Source of the DNA: Nitrospinota bacterium
GTDB lineage: Bacteria; Nitrospinota; Nitrospinia; UBA9942
NCBI GenBank assembly: GCA_016234205.1
Contig: JACRGN010000254.1
Location: 1-9,359 of the forward strand
Direction of reading: 5' to 3'
Length of the DNA: 9,359 nt
Position numbers and translations under genes: made by a program. Shown here one piece after another: positions 1-5,872 of this stretch; positions within the stretch are counted from its first letter, which is position 1; every line of letters begins with the position of its first letter. A model generated the notes under the pieces. It was not told the DNA's origin, searched no databases, and worked only from the letters and a program-made list of their open reading frames with translations.

Positions 1-6
1 AAAGGC

Positions 7-36
7 TTGACTATATTGATATAAATCCGTTACAGT
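7..36 (+). promoter_or_regulatory. candidate promoter of tRNA-Phe
   Basis: TTGACT at 7-12 is followed after 18 bp by TACAGT at 31-36. This would start transcription near 43 and give a leader of about 20 nt before the tRNA at 65. The -35 is close to consensus; the -10 is only moderate. It is host DNA, untouched by the insertion, so the reconstituted tRNA would keep its own promoter. Confidence 0.4.
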
Positions 37-64
37 TACATATCAAAATATTGCCAGTCTCCTT

Positions 65-141
<77 letters not shown>

Positions 142-150
142 GAATATTAA

Positions 151-182
151 GGGGTTAGCCATTTATGGTTAGCTCCTTTTTT
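151..182 (+). terminator. plus-strand terminator for tRNA-Phe supplied by the element
   Basis: GGGGTTAGCCAT (151-162) pairs over all 12 positions with ATGGTTAGCTCC (165-176) when three G-U wobbles are allowed, and is followed by T6 (177-182). In the other direction the wobbles become A-C mismatches and there is no U tract, so the structure works only for plus-strand RNA, i.e. the tRNA transcript. It lies inside the element and overlaps the last codons and stop (155-157) of the integrase gene, so the island brings a replacement terminator for the gene it enters. Confidence 0.75.
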
Positions 183-1240
183 GTTTCACTGTATAGTTTT
201 TGTATAGTTGACTGGTCAGTTAAGGCATTATCCAGCATATCTACTGCCTTAACTTTGTGGGAAGGTGCAAGGTGGGCATATCTGAGGGTCATGGTAAGGG
301 TCTTGTGGCCTAACAGTTCCTTTAGGGTTGTTATATCAACACCTGCCATAACAAGATGACTTGCAAAGCAATGGCGGAGGTCGTGAAATCTGAAATCCTT
401 AATCCCTGCCCTTTTACAGGCTGACTTAAAAGACCTTTTGACATCCTTAAACCGTTTGCCCTCTCCGTCAATGAATACATGAGGGCTGTCTATACGCCTT
501 ACTATGCCCTGTAATGCTTTTCTGAGGGTCTGGTTGATAGGTAGCTCTCTCCTGTCTCCATTCTTGGTTACATCCAAAAGTATAAAGCCATGTCTTAAGT
601 CAATATGCCTTTCCCACTCAAGGGAAAGTATCTCCTCTTTTCTCATGCCGGTATTAAGGGCAGTTATCACTATCGGCCTTAAATGAGGATTGCAGGCATT
701 GATAAGAGATTGGCATTCCTCTTTAGAGAGATACCTTAATCGCCTGTTATTCTCTGGCAAGAGTTTAACCCTTCTTACTTTCTTTAATGCCTCCTCCTCC
801 ACCATCTCCCACTCAACGGCCTTTGTAAACATGTGCTTGAGGGTAGCAAGGTGTCTGTTTGCTGTAGCAGAGGCCTTGCCTTCTGAAAGGATTTTTGTTT
901 GATACTCCTCAACAAGTCTTGTGCTAAAGTGTCTCAAGGGAATATTCGCAAAGTCATTAAGCAGCAGGTTTGTAATTCCCTTCTTTCTCCTAACTGCCTT
1001 CTGTCTCTCTGCCCATAAAAGATAATGCTCTGCAAGTTCCCTGAATGAATGGTTAGCAATCCTCTTTTTGGGTATAGGCTCTTTTCCCTCCATTACCTCT
1101 TTTTTTCTTTGGATAAGCCTATCCTGTGCATCCCTGAAAGATGTTGAATTACTACTCTCAAAGCGTATCTTTCCAAACGGGTCTGCATATCTTATCCACC
1201 ATACATTACCACGCTTGTAAATCCCTTTAGCCTTTGCCAT
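155..1240 (-). CDS. int: tyrosine recombinase (integrase)
   Basis: A 361-residue site-specific recombinase that would integrate and excise the element at tRNA-Phe. The N-terminal part (about 5-55, GNVWWIRY near 11-18) looks like an arm-DNA-binding domain. A SAM-like core-binding domain follows (about 65-150), then the catalytic domain. The full active set is visible: Arg200 (NTGMR), Lys226 (VTKNG), His286 and Arg289 (HDLRH), His312 (LLGHK) and nucleophile Tyr321 (TLRYAH). Length is usual for the family. The ATG is preceded by GGGAGGT at good spacing and lies inside the end of the Phd-like gene (14-bp overlap), so the two are probably coupled. The last codons carry one copy of the 25-bp putative arm site and the tRNA terminator. 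The integrase looks intact and active. Confidence 0.96.
   Translation of the reverse strand: MAKAKGIYKRGNVWWIRYADPFGKIRFESSNSTSFRDAQDRLIQRKKEVMEGKEPIPKKRIANHSFRELAEHYLLWAERQKAVRRKKGITNLLLNDFANIPLRHFSTRLVEEYQTKILSEGKASATANRHLATLKHMFTKAVEWEMVEEEALKKVRRVKLLPENNRRLRYLSKEECQSLINACNPHLRPIVITALNTGMRKEEILSLEWERHIDLRHGFILLDVTKNGDRRELPINQTLRKALQGIVRRIDSPHVFIDGEGKRFKDVKRSFKSACKRAGIKDFRFHDLRHCFASHLVMAGVDITTLKELLGHKTLTMTLRYAHLAPSHKVKAVDMLDNALTDQSTIQKLYSETKKELTING
184..208. repeat. left copy of 25-bp putative integrase arm-type site
   Basis: Positions 184-208 equal 8955-8979 exactly. Each copy holds two GTATAGT units 11 bp apart (191-197 and 202-208 here), about one helical turn. Placement just inside both element ends is what is expected of arm-binding sites for a lambda-type integrase. 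This copy lies within the 3' codons of int (residues of the TIQKLYSET stretch). Function is inferred from position and symmetry. Confidence 0.7.
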
Positions 1241-1415
1241 GTTTTTTACCTCCCTTCATACTGGTTTTTAATTCAAACTCTTTTTCCTCTACCAGCCTTA
1301 TTAAGACTACTGGCCTACCGTTCTTTGTTACAATCACCTCCTCTCTTGTGGTTTCAATCTCTGATACAATCTGTGTTGCCCTTTGCTTTAACTCTGTTAC
1401 TGTTATAAATCTCAT
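1227..1415 (-). CDS. solitary Phd/YefM-type DNA-binding protein, probable repressor
   Basis: A 62-residue protein of the Phd/YefM antitoxin fold. The N-terminal pattern (ITVTELKQRATQIVSEIE, 4-21) followed by VIVTKNGRPVVLI (27-39) is the family signature: dimerising DNA-binding domain, then beta strand. The C-terminal toxin-neutralising tail is very short and basic (MKGGKKHGKG) and there is no RelE, Doc or YoeB partner next to it; the next gene is the integrase, which it overlaps by 14 bp. This suggests a regulator re-used to repress its own promoter and int rather than a working antitoxin. SD GGAGGT lies 7 bp before the ATG. A partner toxin elsewhere in the genome cannot be excluded. Confidence 0.85.
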   Translation of the reverse strand: MRFITVTELKQRATQIVSEIETTREEVIVTKNGRPVVLIRLVEEKEFELKTSMKGGKKHGKG

Positions 1416-1432
1416 TTAATTACCTCCGAAGC

Positions 1433-1471
1433 GTATAGATAGAATTATAGATAGAATAATTTCTATGTCAA
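1433..1471 (-). promoter_or_regulatory. consensus promoter with tandem and inverted repeats for the Phd-int operon
   Basis: Read on the minus strand: TTGACA (1466-1471), a 16-bp spacer, TATAAT (1444-1449), both perfect consensus. Overlapping the -10 are two tandem 12-mers that differ at one base (GTATAGATAGAA 1433-1444 and TTATAGATAGAA 1445-1456). ATAGAA-TAAT-TTCTAT (1451-1466) forms an inverted repeat that fills the spacer. The repeats are good operator candidates for the Phd-like product encoded immediately downstream. Confidence 0.75.
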
Positions 1472-1521
1472 GAGAAATCTTTTAAAGGGGTAATCATTAT
1501 CTATGTCTACATCTTTACTCT

Positions 1522-1541
1522 AAAAAGGGGTTAATTAACCC
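1522..1541 (-). terminator. terminator of the replication operon
   Basis: GGGTTAATTAACCC (1528-1541) is a perfect 14-bp palindrome. On the minus strand it is followed by C and U5 (1527-1522), giving a short hairpin with a U tract downstream of the last gene of the operon (ends 1673). The rest of the 1472-1672 stretch has no gene. It also holds a weak stem GAGGAT/ATCCTC (1645-1650/1656-1661) with no U tract just after the stop codon. A palindromic operator is the alternative reading. Confidence 0.5.
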
Positions 1542-1672
1542 TAACAACCTCTTTGATAGTTCAAAATGGCTTTAAATCAAGTATACAATCCACTATACAG
1601 CAAGGGAAAATCCTTTATTTTACAAACAGTTTAAAATACAGGCAGAGGATAAGTAATCCTCAGCCCACCCCT

Positions 1673-1984
1673 CTATTTTACCGCCTTTAAGGTGGCTGAT
1701 AATGGATTTATAGAAGGTGTCTTACAACTATTAAGCCAGTGGTCAATCTCTCTTTTGCTAAACCTAACATGGCCGCCTATTTTATAAAATGGTATCTCTT
1801 TAAACTGTATCCTTTCATATATCCACTTTTCAGATACTACAAGACGATTGGCAAGGGTCTTGACTGTGTAGATAGTATCATCCTCCACCCTTCCATTTGC
1901 AAGTAAAGGCTTCAAGGCATGGATAACCTTTTGAGTTATCCTGTTTTCAAGCTCCTGTGTATCTATGTTTATCTCTGTTCTCAT
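1673..1984 (-). CDS. excisionase/AlpA-type helix-turn-helix protein
   Basis: A 103-residue protein. Residues about 38-84 match the MerR-like excisionase HTH (HTH_17 type): YTVKTLANRL for the first helix, SEKWIYERI for recognition, then the wing FYKIGGHVRFSKREIDHWL, where the K-IG-G-VRF-K-EID-W pattern is typical. The N-terminal 35 residues look helical and could dimerise. Likely roles are directionality factor (Xis) bending attL/attR, or an AlpA-like activator. It is the last gene of the operon and its ATG overlaps the preceding stop (ATGA, 1981-1984). Position in the replication operon means excision would be co-expressed with replication. Confidence 0.8.
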   Translation of the reverse strand: MRTEINIDTQELENRITQKVIHALKPLLANGRVEDDTIYTVKTLANRLVVSEKWIYERIQFKEIPFYKIGGHVRFSKREIDHWLNSCKTPSINPLSATLKAVK

Positions 1985-2187
1985 GGTTCTTTAATTCCCC
2001 TCAACCTCAATATCTGAAATACGCAATAGTTAATGCAATCCAATAACTCCTGTTCAGCCTCTTTCAGAAAGTCTCTGTTGTCTCTGGACAGGTCAAGCTC
2101 TCCATACTTACACCTGCCAGCATCGTATCTGGTAAGGGCTTCCTTGATAACCGCCTCAATGGTATCTGGTTTAATCTCTGTCTTCAT
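1981..2187 (-). CDS. 68-residue hypothetical protein, helical acidic core
   Basis: No family recognised with confidence. The central KYGELDL...RDFLKEAEQELLDCINY pattern (about 27-54) is reminiscent of the E-x-x-E-L-x-D helices of MazG-like all-alpha phosphohydrolases and of small phage proteins, but it is too short for a complete enzyme. The ATG has no evident SD; immediately upstream lies a C-rich run (G-rich on the plus strand), and an in-frame TGA precedes the ATG by two codons. The stop overlaps the ATG of the HTH gene (ATGA), so translation is probably coupled downstream. Confidence 0.7.
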   Translation of the reverse strand: MKTEIKPDTIEAVIKEALTRYDAGRCKYGELDLSRDNRDFLKEAEQELLDCINYCVFQILRLRGIKEP

Positions 2188-2202
2188 TTTCAGTCATTGG
2201 CA

Positions 2203-2217
2203 GGGGGGAGGGGGGGG
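2203..2217 (+). other. G6-A-G8 homopolymeric tract between two operon genes
   Basis: Six G (2203-2208), one A, eight G (2210-2217), lying in the 94-bp gap between the TerS-like gene and the 68-residue gene; on the transcribed RNA it is C-rich. It is the only such tract in an AT-rich window. Possible meanings: a slippage-prone site, a plus-strand G-rich fold, or an assembly error in run length. In the frame that continues past the TerS-like stop it encodes a Pro-rich stretch. Confidence 0.6.
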
Positions 2218-2281
2218 ATTTTTGAATATCTGCGCTGATAGTATATCCCTCTCTCCTTACACGCAATAAATTTTTTGAGGT

Positions 2282-2854
2282 TTATTCCTCATCCTCTTTC
2301 TCTTTCTTTGCTACCTCTGACATCAGCCCCAATTCCTTTAAGCTCTCGCTTACCTGTTTCCTCAGCTCATCGCTGATAACAAACTGCGCTGATACTGTCT
2401 GGTGTTTCTCTGGCGCATATTCCCCTGTTAATTTAAAGCCCATATCAAGGGCTTTGAGGCTTACTACAGGGTCTTGGTGGTCAACATGCTCTTTTAGCCT
2501 CTGTATCCTGTATGAGCGGGTTAAACCGTGATATTCCATTAAGTCGTCTATTGCCATTTTAACATCTGGTTTTTGCATTAACTGGCTTCCTATAACCTTT
2601 GCAGAGTTCATTGAGGATACATCAAAAGAGTTTAGGGCTGCCTGTGTTGCAGTCCTGCCTTTAACAACCTCAACGGCAAACCTTCTTTCTTTATCGGTTA
2701 ATTTCTCAAGGCTCTTTGGCGGAGGTATTAAACGCTTAAGCCTCTTACAAACGGCAACAGGTGAAACGCCAAAGTGTTTTGCTATATCCTTTTGAGGCAT
2801 ACCTTGCTTAAAGAGCTTTAAGAGTTCGCTATCGTTTATCTTTTTCTGTCTCAT
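2282..2854 (-). CDS. terminase small subunit-like protein
   Basis: A 190-residue protein. Residues 7-42 form an HTH (LLKLFKQGMPQKDIAKHFGV then SPVAVCKRL), a DNA-binding module. Residues 52-104 carry the Terminase_2 (PF03592-like) pattern: LTDKERRFAVEVVKGRTATQ, AAL, AKVIGSQLMQKPDVKMAI. The following DPVVSLKALDMGFKLTGEYAP is also typical of small terminases. The tail is acidic (KEKEDEE). In phages TerS recognises pac/cos DNA and hands it to TerL. No TerL, portal or procapsid gene occurs in the element, which points to helper-phage redirection as in PICI/SaPI satellites, or to a leftover. A purely regulatory HTH role is an alternative. SD-like GGAG precedes the ATG; the upstream 57-residue gene ends 22 bp before it. 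Confidence 0.8.
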   Translation of the reverse strand: MRQKKINDSELLKLFKQGMPQKDIAKHFGVSPVAVCKRLKRLIPPPKSLEKLTDKERRFAVEVVKGRTATQAALNSFDVSSMNSAKVIGSQLMQKPDVKMAIDDLMEYHGLTRSYRIQRLKEHVDHQDPVVSLKALDMGFKLTGEYAPEKHQTVSAQFVISDELRKQVSESLKELGLMSEVAKKEKEDEE

Positions 2855-2876
2855 ATCCTGCCTCTCCGTTAGGCGT

Positions 2877-3050
2877 CTAACCTAACCCTATGCCCTTGCC
2901 TGTCCACCATAGGGTTCGTTTAAATTTACCCCTTTTGCTCACAGGATTTCTGCATCCTGAACAGGTAATTTTGAGGGTTTCCTTGCCTTCTTTAGCTGTA
3001 AGGGGTTCTCCCCTCTTAAATCTTTCGTATTCCCTCTGTCCTTTAATCAT
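2877..3050 (-). CDS. 57-residue CxxC protein, possible half zinc ribbon
   Basis: A small basic ORF: starts MIKGQREYERFKRGEP, contains CSGCRNPVSKRGKFKR (30-45) and ends GIGLG. The single CxxC pair could bind zinc as a dimer or form half a zinc ribbon; the second pair of ligands is missing. Support for coding: its ATG overlaps the preceding stop as TGATG (3048-3052), AGGGGT lies about 7 bp upstream, and it fills an otherwise empty 195-bp gap in a tightly packed operon. Function unknown; small Zn proteins next to phage TerS or primase genes often act as DNA- or RNA-binding accessories (inference). Confidence 0.65.
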   Translation of the reverse strand: MIKGQREYERFKRGEPLTAKEGKETLKITCSGCRNPVSKRGKFKRTLWWTGKGIGLG

Positions 3051-3460
3051 CACATTACCCCTTTCTGAATATAGTTTTGTATGGTGTTAGACCACTTATT
3101 AAGGGTATCCTTGAAGTCCTCAATTGTTGCCTTCCCTTCCATACAGGTTCGCCAGATAGGTTCAAGTCTATCAGCCTCAAACTCAATTACCCTCTGCCAG
3201 TTCACTTTAAGACCAGCAGGGATACGGCTAAAAGCCTCTTGATAGAGATGACTTAAAGTGTCAAAGGGGATAGAGGTATTATTAGGCTTGAGATAGTCTA
3301 TAACCGCTTGCCTATTCCTTTTGAGGGTGTCCAGTAAGGGAATAACCTTGTCTTTTGGAGGCTCTATCAGGGAGAGGCATTTATACTTAATCTGGGCTCC
3401 GTCAAGGTAAAGGTGATAGCCTAATTTCTGGAGTTCGGATATGCAAGATTGAATGGTCAT
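3050..3460 (-). CDS. TubC_N-like domain protein
   Basis: A 136-residue protein. Residues 1-58 resemble the TubC N-terminal docking-like fold: ELQKLGYHLYLDGAQIKYKC (9-28), then a helix ending in LKRNRQAVIDYLK. This domain is often found alone beside primase/helicase genes in mobile elements, where its role is not known. The rest (about 60-136) is helical with several Trp (VNWQRVIEFE, PIWRTC, NKWSN) and looks like a partner-binding surface. Its ATG overlaps the primase stop (ATGA, 3457-3460), GAGGGTGAG serves as SD, and its stop overlaps the next ATG, so it is translationally coupled on both sides. A replication accessory protein or helicase cofactor is my best inference. Confidence 0.75.
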   Translation of the reverse strand: MTIQSCISELQKLGYHLYLDGAQIKYKCLSLIEPPKDKVIPLLDTLKRNRQAVIDYLKPNNTSIPFDTLSHLYQEAFSRIPAGLKVNWQRVIEFEADRLEPIWRTCMEGKATIEDFKDTLNKWSNTIQNYIQKGVM

Positions 3461-5382
3461 AACTCACCCTCTTTTAGGTCAAAATTATTTGAAAATGCTA
3501 TTACCCGTGATTTTTCACTTTCCTGATTTTCTGTATTTTCTTGGGTAATACCATTTGCCCTTTGTTTATGCGGGTTTTCTGGATTTTCAAAATGCTGTTT
3601 TGGTATTACCCCATATATAATGGGTAATAGGGTAATACTATATTTATAGGGGTCTCCCTTGCCCCCGCTTCCCTCTCTGGCAACCTGCTCATTTTTTACC
3701 AATTCCATTAAAGCCTTATGCTTTATAGCCTGCCTTTCCTCTACTTCTTCCATTATCACGGATTTAATAAGTGGTTTATCTTGAGAGGATAGAAAGTCAA
3801 GGATAGCCCTTTTAAGAGTTTCTATATCTTCCTCCTGTTTTGGCTTGCCAATCTCAATAGTTCTGCTGTCCTTATCAAAGTGAAGGGTTGTTTCTGGCAA
3901 GTCCTCACCATACCGCTGAATACTTGAAACAGTCCGATACTCCTCATGTCTTTTCATAATCAATAAAGTGTCCACACTTGAGAAAATGGCTGTAGAGCCT
4001 AAAACAGAGTCTCCGCCCTGTCCTTGCCCCTTGTTTGTATGGTGAACACAAAGGACATGAGTTCCTGTATCCCTTGCAAGCCGTAGCAATGGGTCTAATG
4101 CCTGTGTAACCTGAACATAGTCATTGCCATCCTTTACTCTTGCCAGCCTGAACAAAGGGTCAATGATAACCAATACAGGCTTGATTTTCTCAACAATGCT
4201 TTTAATCTGTATCAGGGCATCTACAGGGACGCTGCCTGTATAGATATAAATATCTTCTGTGCCGTCTGCCCCCATATCTTTAAAATGCCTCTTAATCTCT
4301 GACTGCTTTTCCTCTAAAGCGTAATAAATCACAGCCCCTTTATTTGTGTCCTTGCCAAGAAAAGCCTCTCCCCTTGCAACGCTCAAGGCAAGATTTCTGG
4401 CAAGTGTGCTTTTACCTGCTTTTGGTTTTGAGGCTAATACTGAAAAACCGCCAGAGGGTAATGTATTGTCTACAAGATATGATACAGACTCATCAGACTC
4501 TTTAAGAAGTTCATCTAACCTGATAAGCGTCATGCCTGTTTTTGTATCTTGGTTATTAGATGGTATCCATTCAGGACTTGTCTTGACAATCTCAAGCAGT
4601 TTCTCTTTGTTATTACTTTCTATCTTTACCCAGTCAATAACATCCTCTGCCTCTTTGAGTTCGGGTAATTCAACAATCTTTATTTTCCCTGCCTTGCCAT
4701 AGAGGGCAGAGGCAATCTTTTCAGCATAAGATTTACCGGGATTATCATTATCAGGCAATATGATAACTTTCTCCTTGCCTGCAAAGTGTTTCAGGTAGTC
4801 TTCTCTGAAAGGGCTGTTAGCCCCAGAGTCAAGACAGGTTGCAGTTAAGCCCCATTTCATTAAGAGGTCTGCCTTTGCCTCTCCCTCTGTGATAAAAGTA
4901 TATTTTGATTTACTCAGTGCTGGCAGATTGTAAGGCACAGGTTCACAACCCCTGCCTGTGAGCCACTTATCACCTTCAGGGTGTTTAAAGATAAACTCTT
5001 TACTTCTGCCGTTCCTTGCAGGCTCTATCCTATCTTTGATATACAGTGTCTTGCCTTCTGTGTCCTTGTATTCAAAGGTCGCTACAACCTTGCCCTGTGT
5101 TGCTGGTTCTGATATACCTTGTATCTCTGCAATCTCTTTTAAGGCTGTTTCAGAATCCACCTTTTTATAGTTTTGGTAGAATTGTAAAACATTACCTTTA
5201 GCATTGCAGGCAAAGCAGTTATAAAGCCCATTCGCAAGGTTTATAGATAAACTTGCATGGGTATCATTATGAAAGGGGCAAAGCCCTGTTGCCTGTCCAC
5301 TGCCTGTTTCTTTAAAGCCTATAATGTGGGAATGATAAAAGGATTTGAAATCAAGATGTGAAAGGATGTGTTCTTTATTCAT
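3457..5382 (-). CDS. primase-helicase: CHC2 zinc finger, Toprim, RecA-like ATPase
   Basis: 641 residues from the ATG at 5382, chosen because GGAGG lies 8 bp upstream; a further in-frame ATG 20 codons upstream (5442) lacks an SD. Domains: CHC2-type zinc finger with Cys35-Pro-Phe-His38 and Cys56-x-x-Cys59; Toprim with TEGEAKAD (Glu167), Asp185 and the metal site DND at 211-213; RecA/RepA-like ATPase (AAA_25 type) with Walker A SKPKAGKST (318-326, Ser where the first Gly is usual), EE at 357-358, Walker B VLVIIDP (Asp408) and the sensor VHHTNK...GS.A (446-463). A winged-helix-like segment spans about 515-585, followed by an Asn/Gln/Glu-rich tail. This is the usual autonomous replication protein of phages and satellites: it makes primers and unwinds the excised circle. 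The DNA for the tail carries the iteron cluster described separately. Confidence 0.93.
   Translation of the reverse strand: MNKEHILSHLDFKSFYHSHIIGFKETGSGQATGLCPFHNDTHASLSINLANGLYNCFACNAKGNVLQFYQNYKKVDSETALKEIAEIQGISEPATQGKVVATFEYKDTEGKTLYIKDRIEPARNGRSKEFIFKHPEGDKWLTGRGCEPVPYNLPALSKSKYTFITEGEAKADLLMKWGLTATCLDSGANSPFREDYLKHFAGKEKVIILPDNDNPGKSYAEKIASALYGKAGKIKIVELPELKEAEDVIDWVKIESNNKEKLLEIVKTSPEWIPSNNQDTKTGMTLIRLDELLKESDESVSYLVDNTLPSGGFSVLASKPKAGKSTLARNLALSVARGEAFLGKDTNKGAVIYYALEEKQSEIKRHFKDMGADGTEDIYIYTGSVPVDALIQIKSIVEKIKPVLVIIDPLFRLARVKDGNDYVQVTQALDPLLRLARDTGTHVLCVHHTNKGQGQGGDSVLGSTAIFSSVDTLLIMKRHEEYRTVSSIQRYGEDLPETTLHFDKDSRTIEIGKPKQEEDIETLKRAILDFLSSQDKPLIKSVIMEEVEERQAIKHKALMELVKNEQVAREGSGGKGDPYKYSITLLPIIYGVIPKQHFENPENPHKQRANGITQENTENQESEKSRVIAFSNNFDLKEGEL
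3499..3637. other. candidate replication origin: five GGGTAATA iterons inside the primase gene
   Basis: The 8-mer GGGTAATA occurs at 3543-3550, 3622-3629 and 3630-3637 (the last two in tandem) and as its complement TATTACCC at 3499-3506 and 3604-3611: five copies in 139 bp. The 10-mers at 3543-3552 and 3602-3611 are exact inverted partners. AT-rich stretches (CCATATATAA, ACTATATTTATA) lie between and beside the copies. The motif falls in all three codon phases of the primase gene (I-T, L-L-P, V-I-P), so the protein does not force the repetition. Satellite and phage origins are commonly near or inside their initiator gene. Origin function is inferred. Confidence 0.5.
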
Positions 5383-5438
5383 TCTAATAACCTCCGTTTT
5401 TTTAGATATTCCGTAGTTTGAAAATTCTAAAGAAAAAA

Positions 5439-5516
5439 TCAACCACGCCCTGTGGCATCAGTCCCCAGCAATAAGTCCATACCAAAAATCTTTTTATCAG
5501 CCTCCTCAACGGACAT
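5439..5516 (-). CDS. possible 25-residue leader peptide or small protein
   Basis: An ATG at 5516 overlaps the end of the DUF5659-like gene by 11 bp and opens MSVEEADKKIF...DATGRG, stopping 57 bp before the primase ATG. GGAG directly abuts the ATG, which is too close to be a good SD, while GGAGG at 5500-5504 lies inside the ORF. The composition looks coding-like, but the ORF is too short to judge. It may instead be plain leader DNA upstream of the primase. Confidence 0.25.
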   Translation of the reverse strand: MSVEEADKKIFGMDLLLGTDATGRG

Positions 5517-5784
5517 CTCCGATACTGGCAAACGCCATTGACTTAAGACTTTTCCAAGTTTCAAACAAACCTTTTGCATCAACTAGCAACTCACCGTTAA
5601 AATATTTAGCAATAAGAGGCTCAATCTTTTCAGAGTGTTTAAAAACAAAAATTCCCCTGCCTCCATTGCCCTCCACTCGGAGAATAGGCACGCCTGCCTG
5701 TTTAATTGTAGAGGCTAAATAAATGTCTCTTGTGGAAAATTCTTTTGAGGTTTGTTGCTGGTGTGATAGTGCGGTTGCTCTCAT
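5506..5784 (-). CDS. DUF5659-like small protein, first gene of the replication operon
   Basis: A 92-residue protein. The pattern FSTRDIYLASTIKQAGVPIL (16-35), then GGRGIFVFKHSEKIEPLI and a VDAKGLFETWKSLKS ending (68-82), matches the DUF5659 family of small alpha/beta proteins as I remember it; these recur beside primases in mobile elements and have no established function. Start is well supported: AGGAGGT at 5791-5797, six bases before the ATG. It is the first gene after the promoter at 5843-5871, with the primase following. A DNA- or primase-binding accessory role is inferred only from position. Confidence 0.75.
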   Translation of the reverse strand: MRATALSHQQQTSKEFSTRDIYLASTIKQAGVPILRVEGNGGRGIFVFKHSEKIEPLIAKYFNGELLVDAKGLFETWKSLKSMAFASIGDVR

Positions 5785-5809
5785 GCTGATACCTCCTAAT
5801 TGTTAAAAT

Positions 5810-5840
5810 AAAAAAGCCGTGTAAATTTCTCTACACGGCT
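5810..5840 (-). terminator. intrinsic terminator between the 257-residue gene and the replication operon
   Basis: AGCCGTGTA (5815-5823) pairs perfectly with TACACGGCT (5832-5840), an 8-nt loop between; on the minus strand the 3' arm is followed by U6 (5815-5810) and then ATTTT. It would stop transcription coming from the cargo genes to the right. The tail shares the string TTAAAATAAAAAAGCC (read on the plus strand) with the terminator at 8868-8901. Confidence 0.85.
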
Positions 5841-5842
5841 AA

Positions 5843-5871
5843 ATTATAATCCTCTATTCCAATTATGTCAG
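5843..5871 (-). promoter_or_regulatory. promoter of the replication operon, nested at the terminator
   Basis: Minus strand: CTGACA (5866-5871), 17-bp spacer, TATAAT (5843-5848). Transcription should start near 5835-5838, inside the first arm of the terminator hairpin. RNA from this promoter would therefore lack part of that arm and not terminate, while read-through RNA from upstream carries the whole stem and does. The first gene served is the DUF5659-like gene. Confidence 0.7.
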
Positions 5872-5872
5872 G

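Noticed and set aside
1227..1415. Phd-like protein as half of a working toxin-antitoxin pair with HigB
   Set aside because: HigB has its own adjacent HigA 7 kb away, and the Phd-like gene has no toxin next to it and lacks a proper neutralising tail.
3499..3637. Reading the GGGTAATA cluster as a CRISPR array
   Set aside because: Units are 8 bp, in both orientations and at irregular spacing inside a gene; there are no regular spacers and no cas genes.
4346..4702. Plus-strand open frame of 118 codons inside the primase gene
   Set aside because: It lies opposite the Toprim-ATPase part of a clearly recognised protein and shows no SD or recognisable domain.
3457..5442. Primase start at 5442, giving a 20-residue longer N-terminus
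   Set aside because: No SD there, whereas GGAGG lies 8 bp before the ATG at 5382 and the family N-terminus fits that start.
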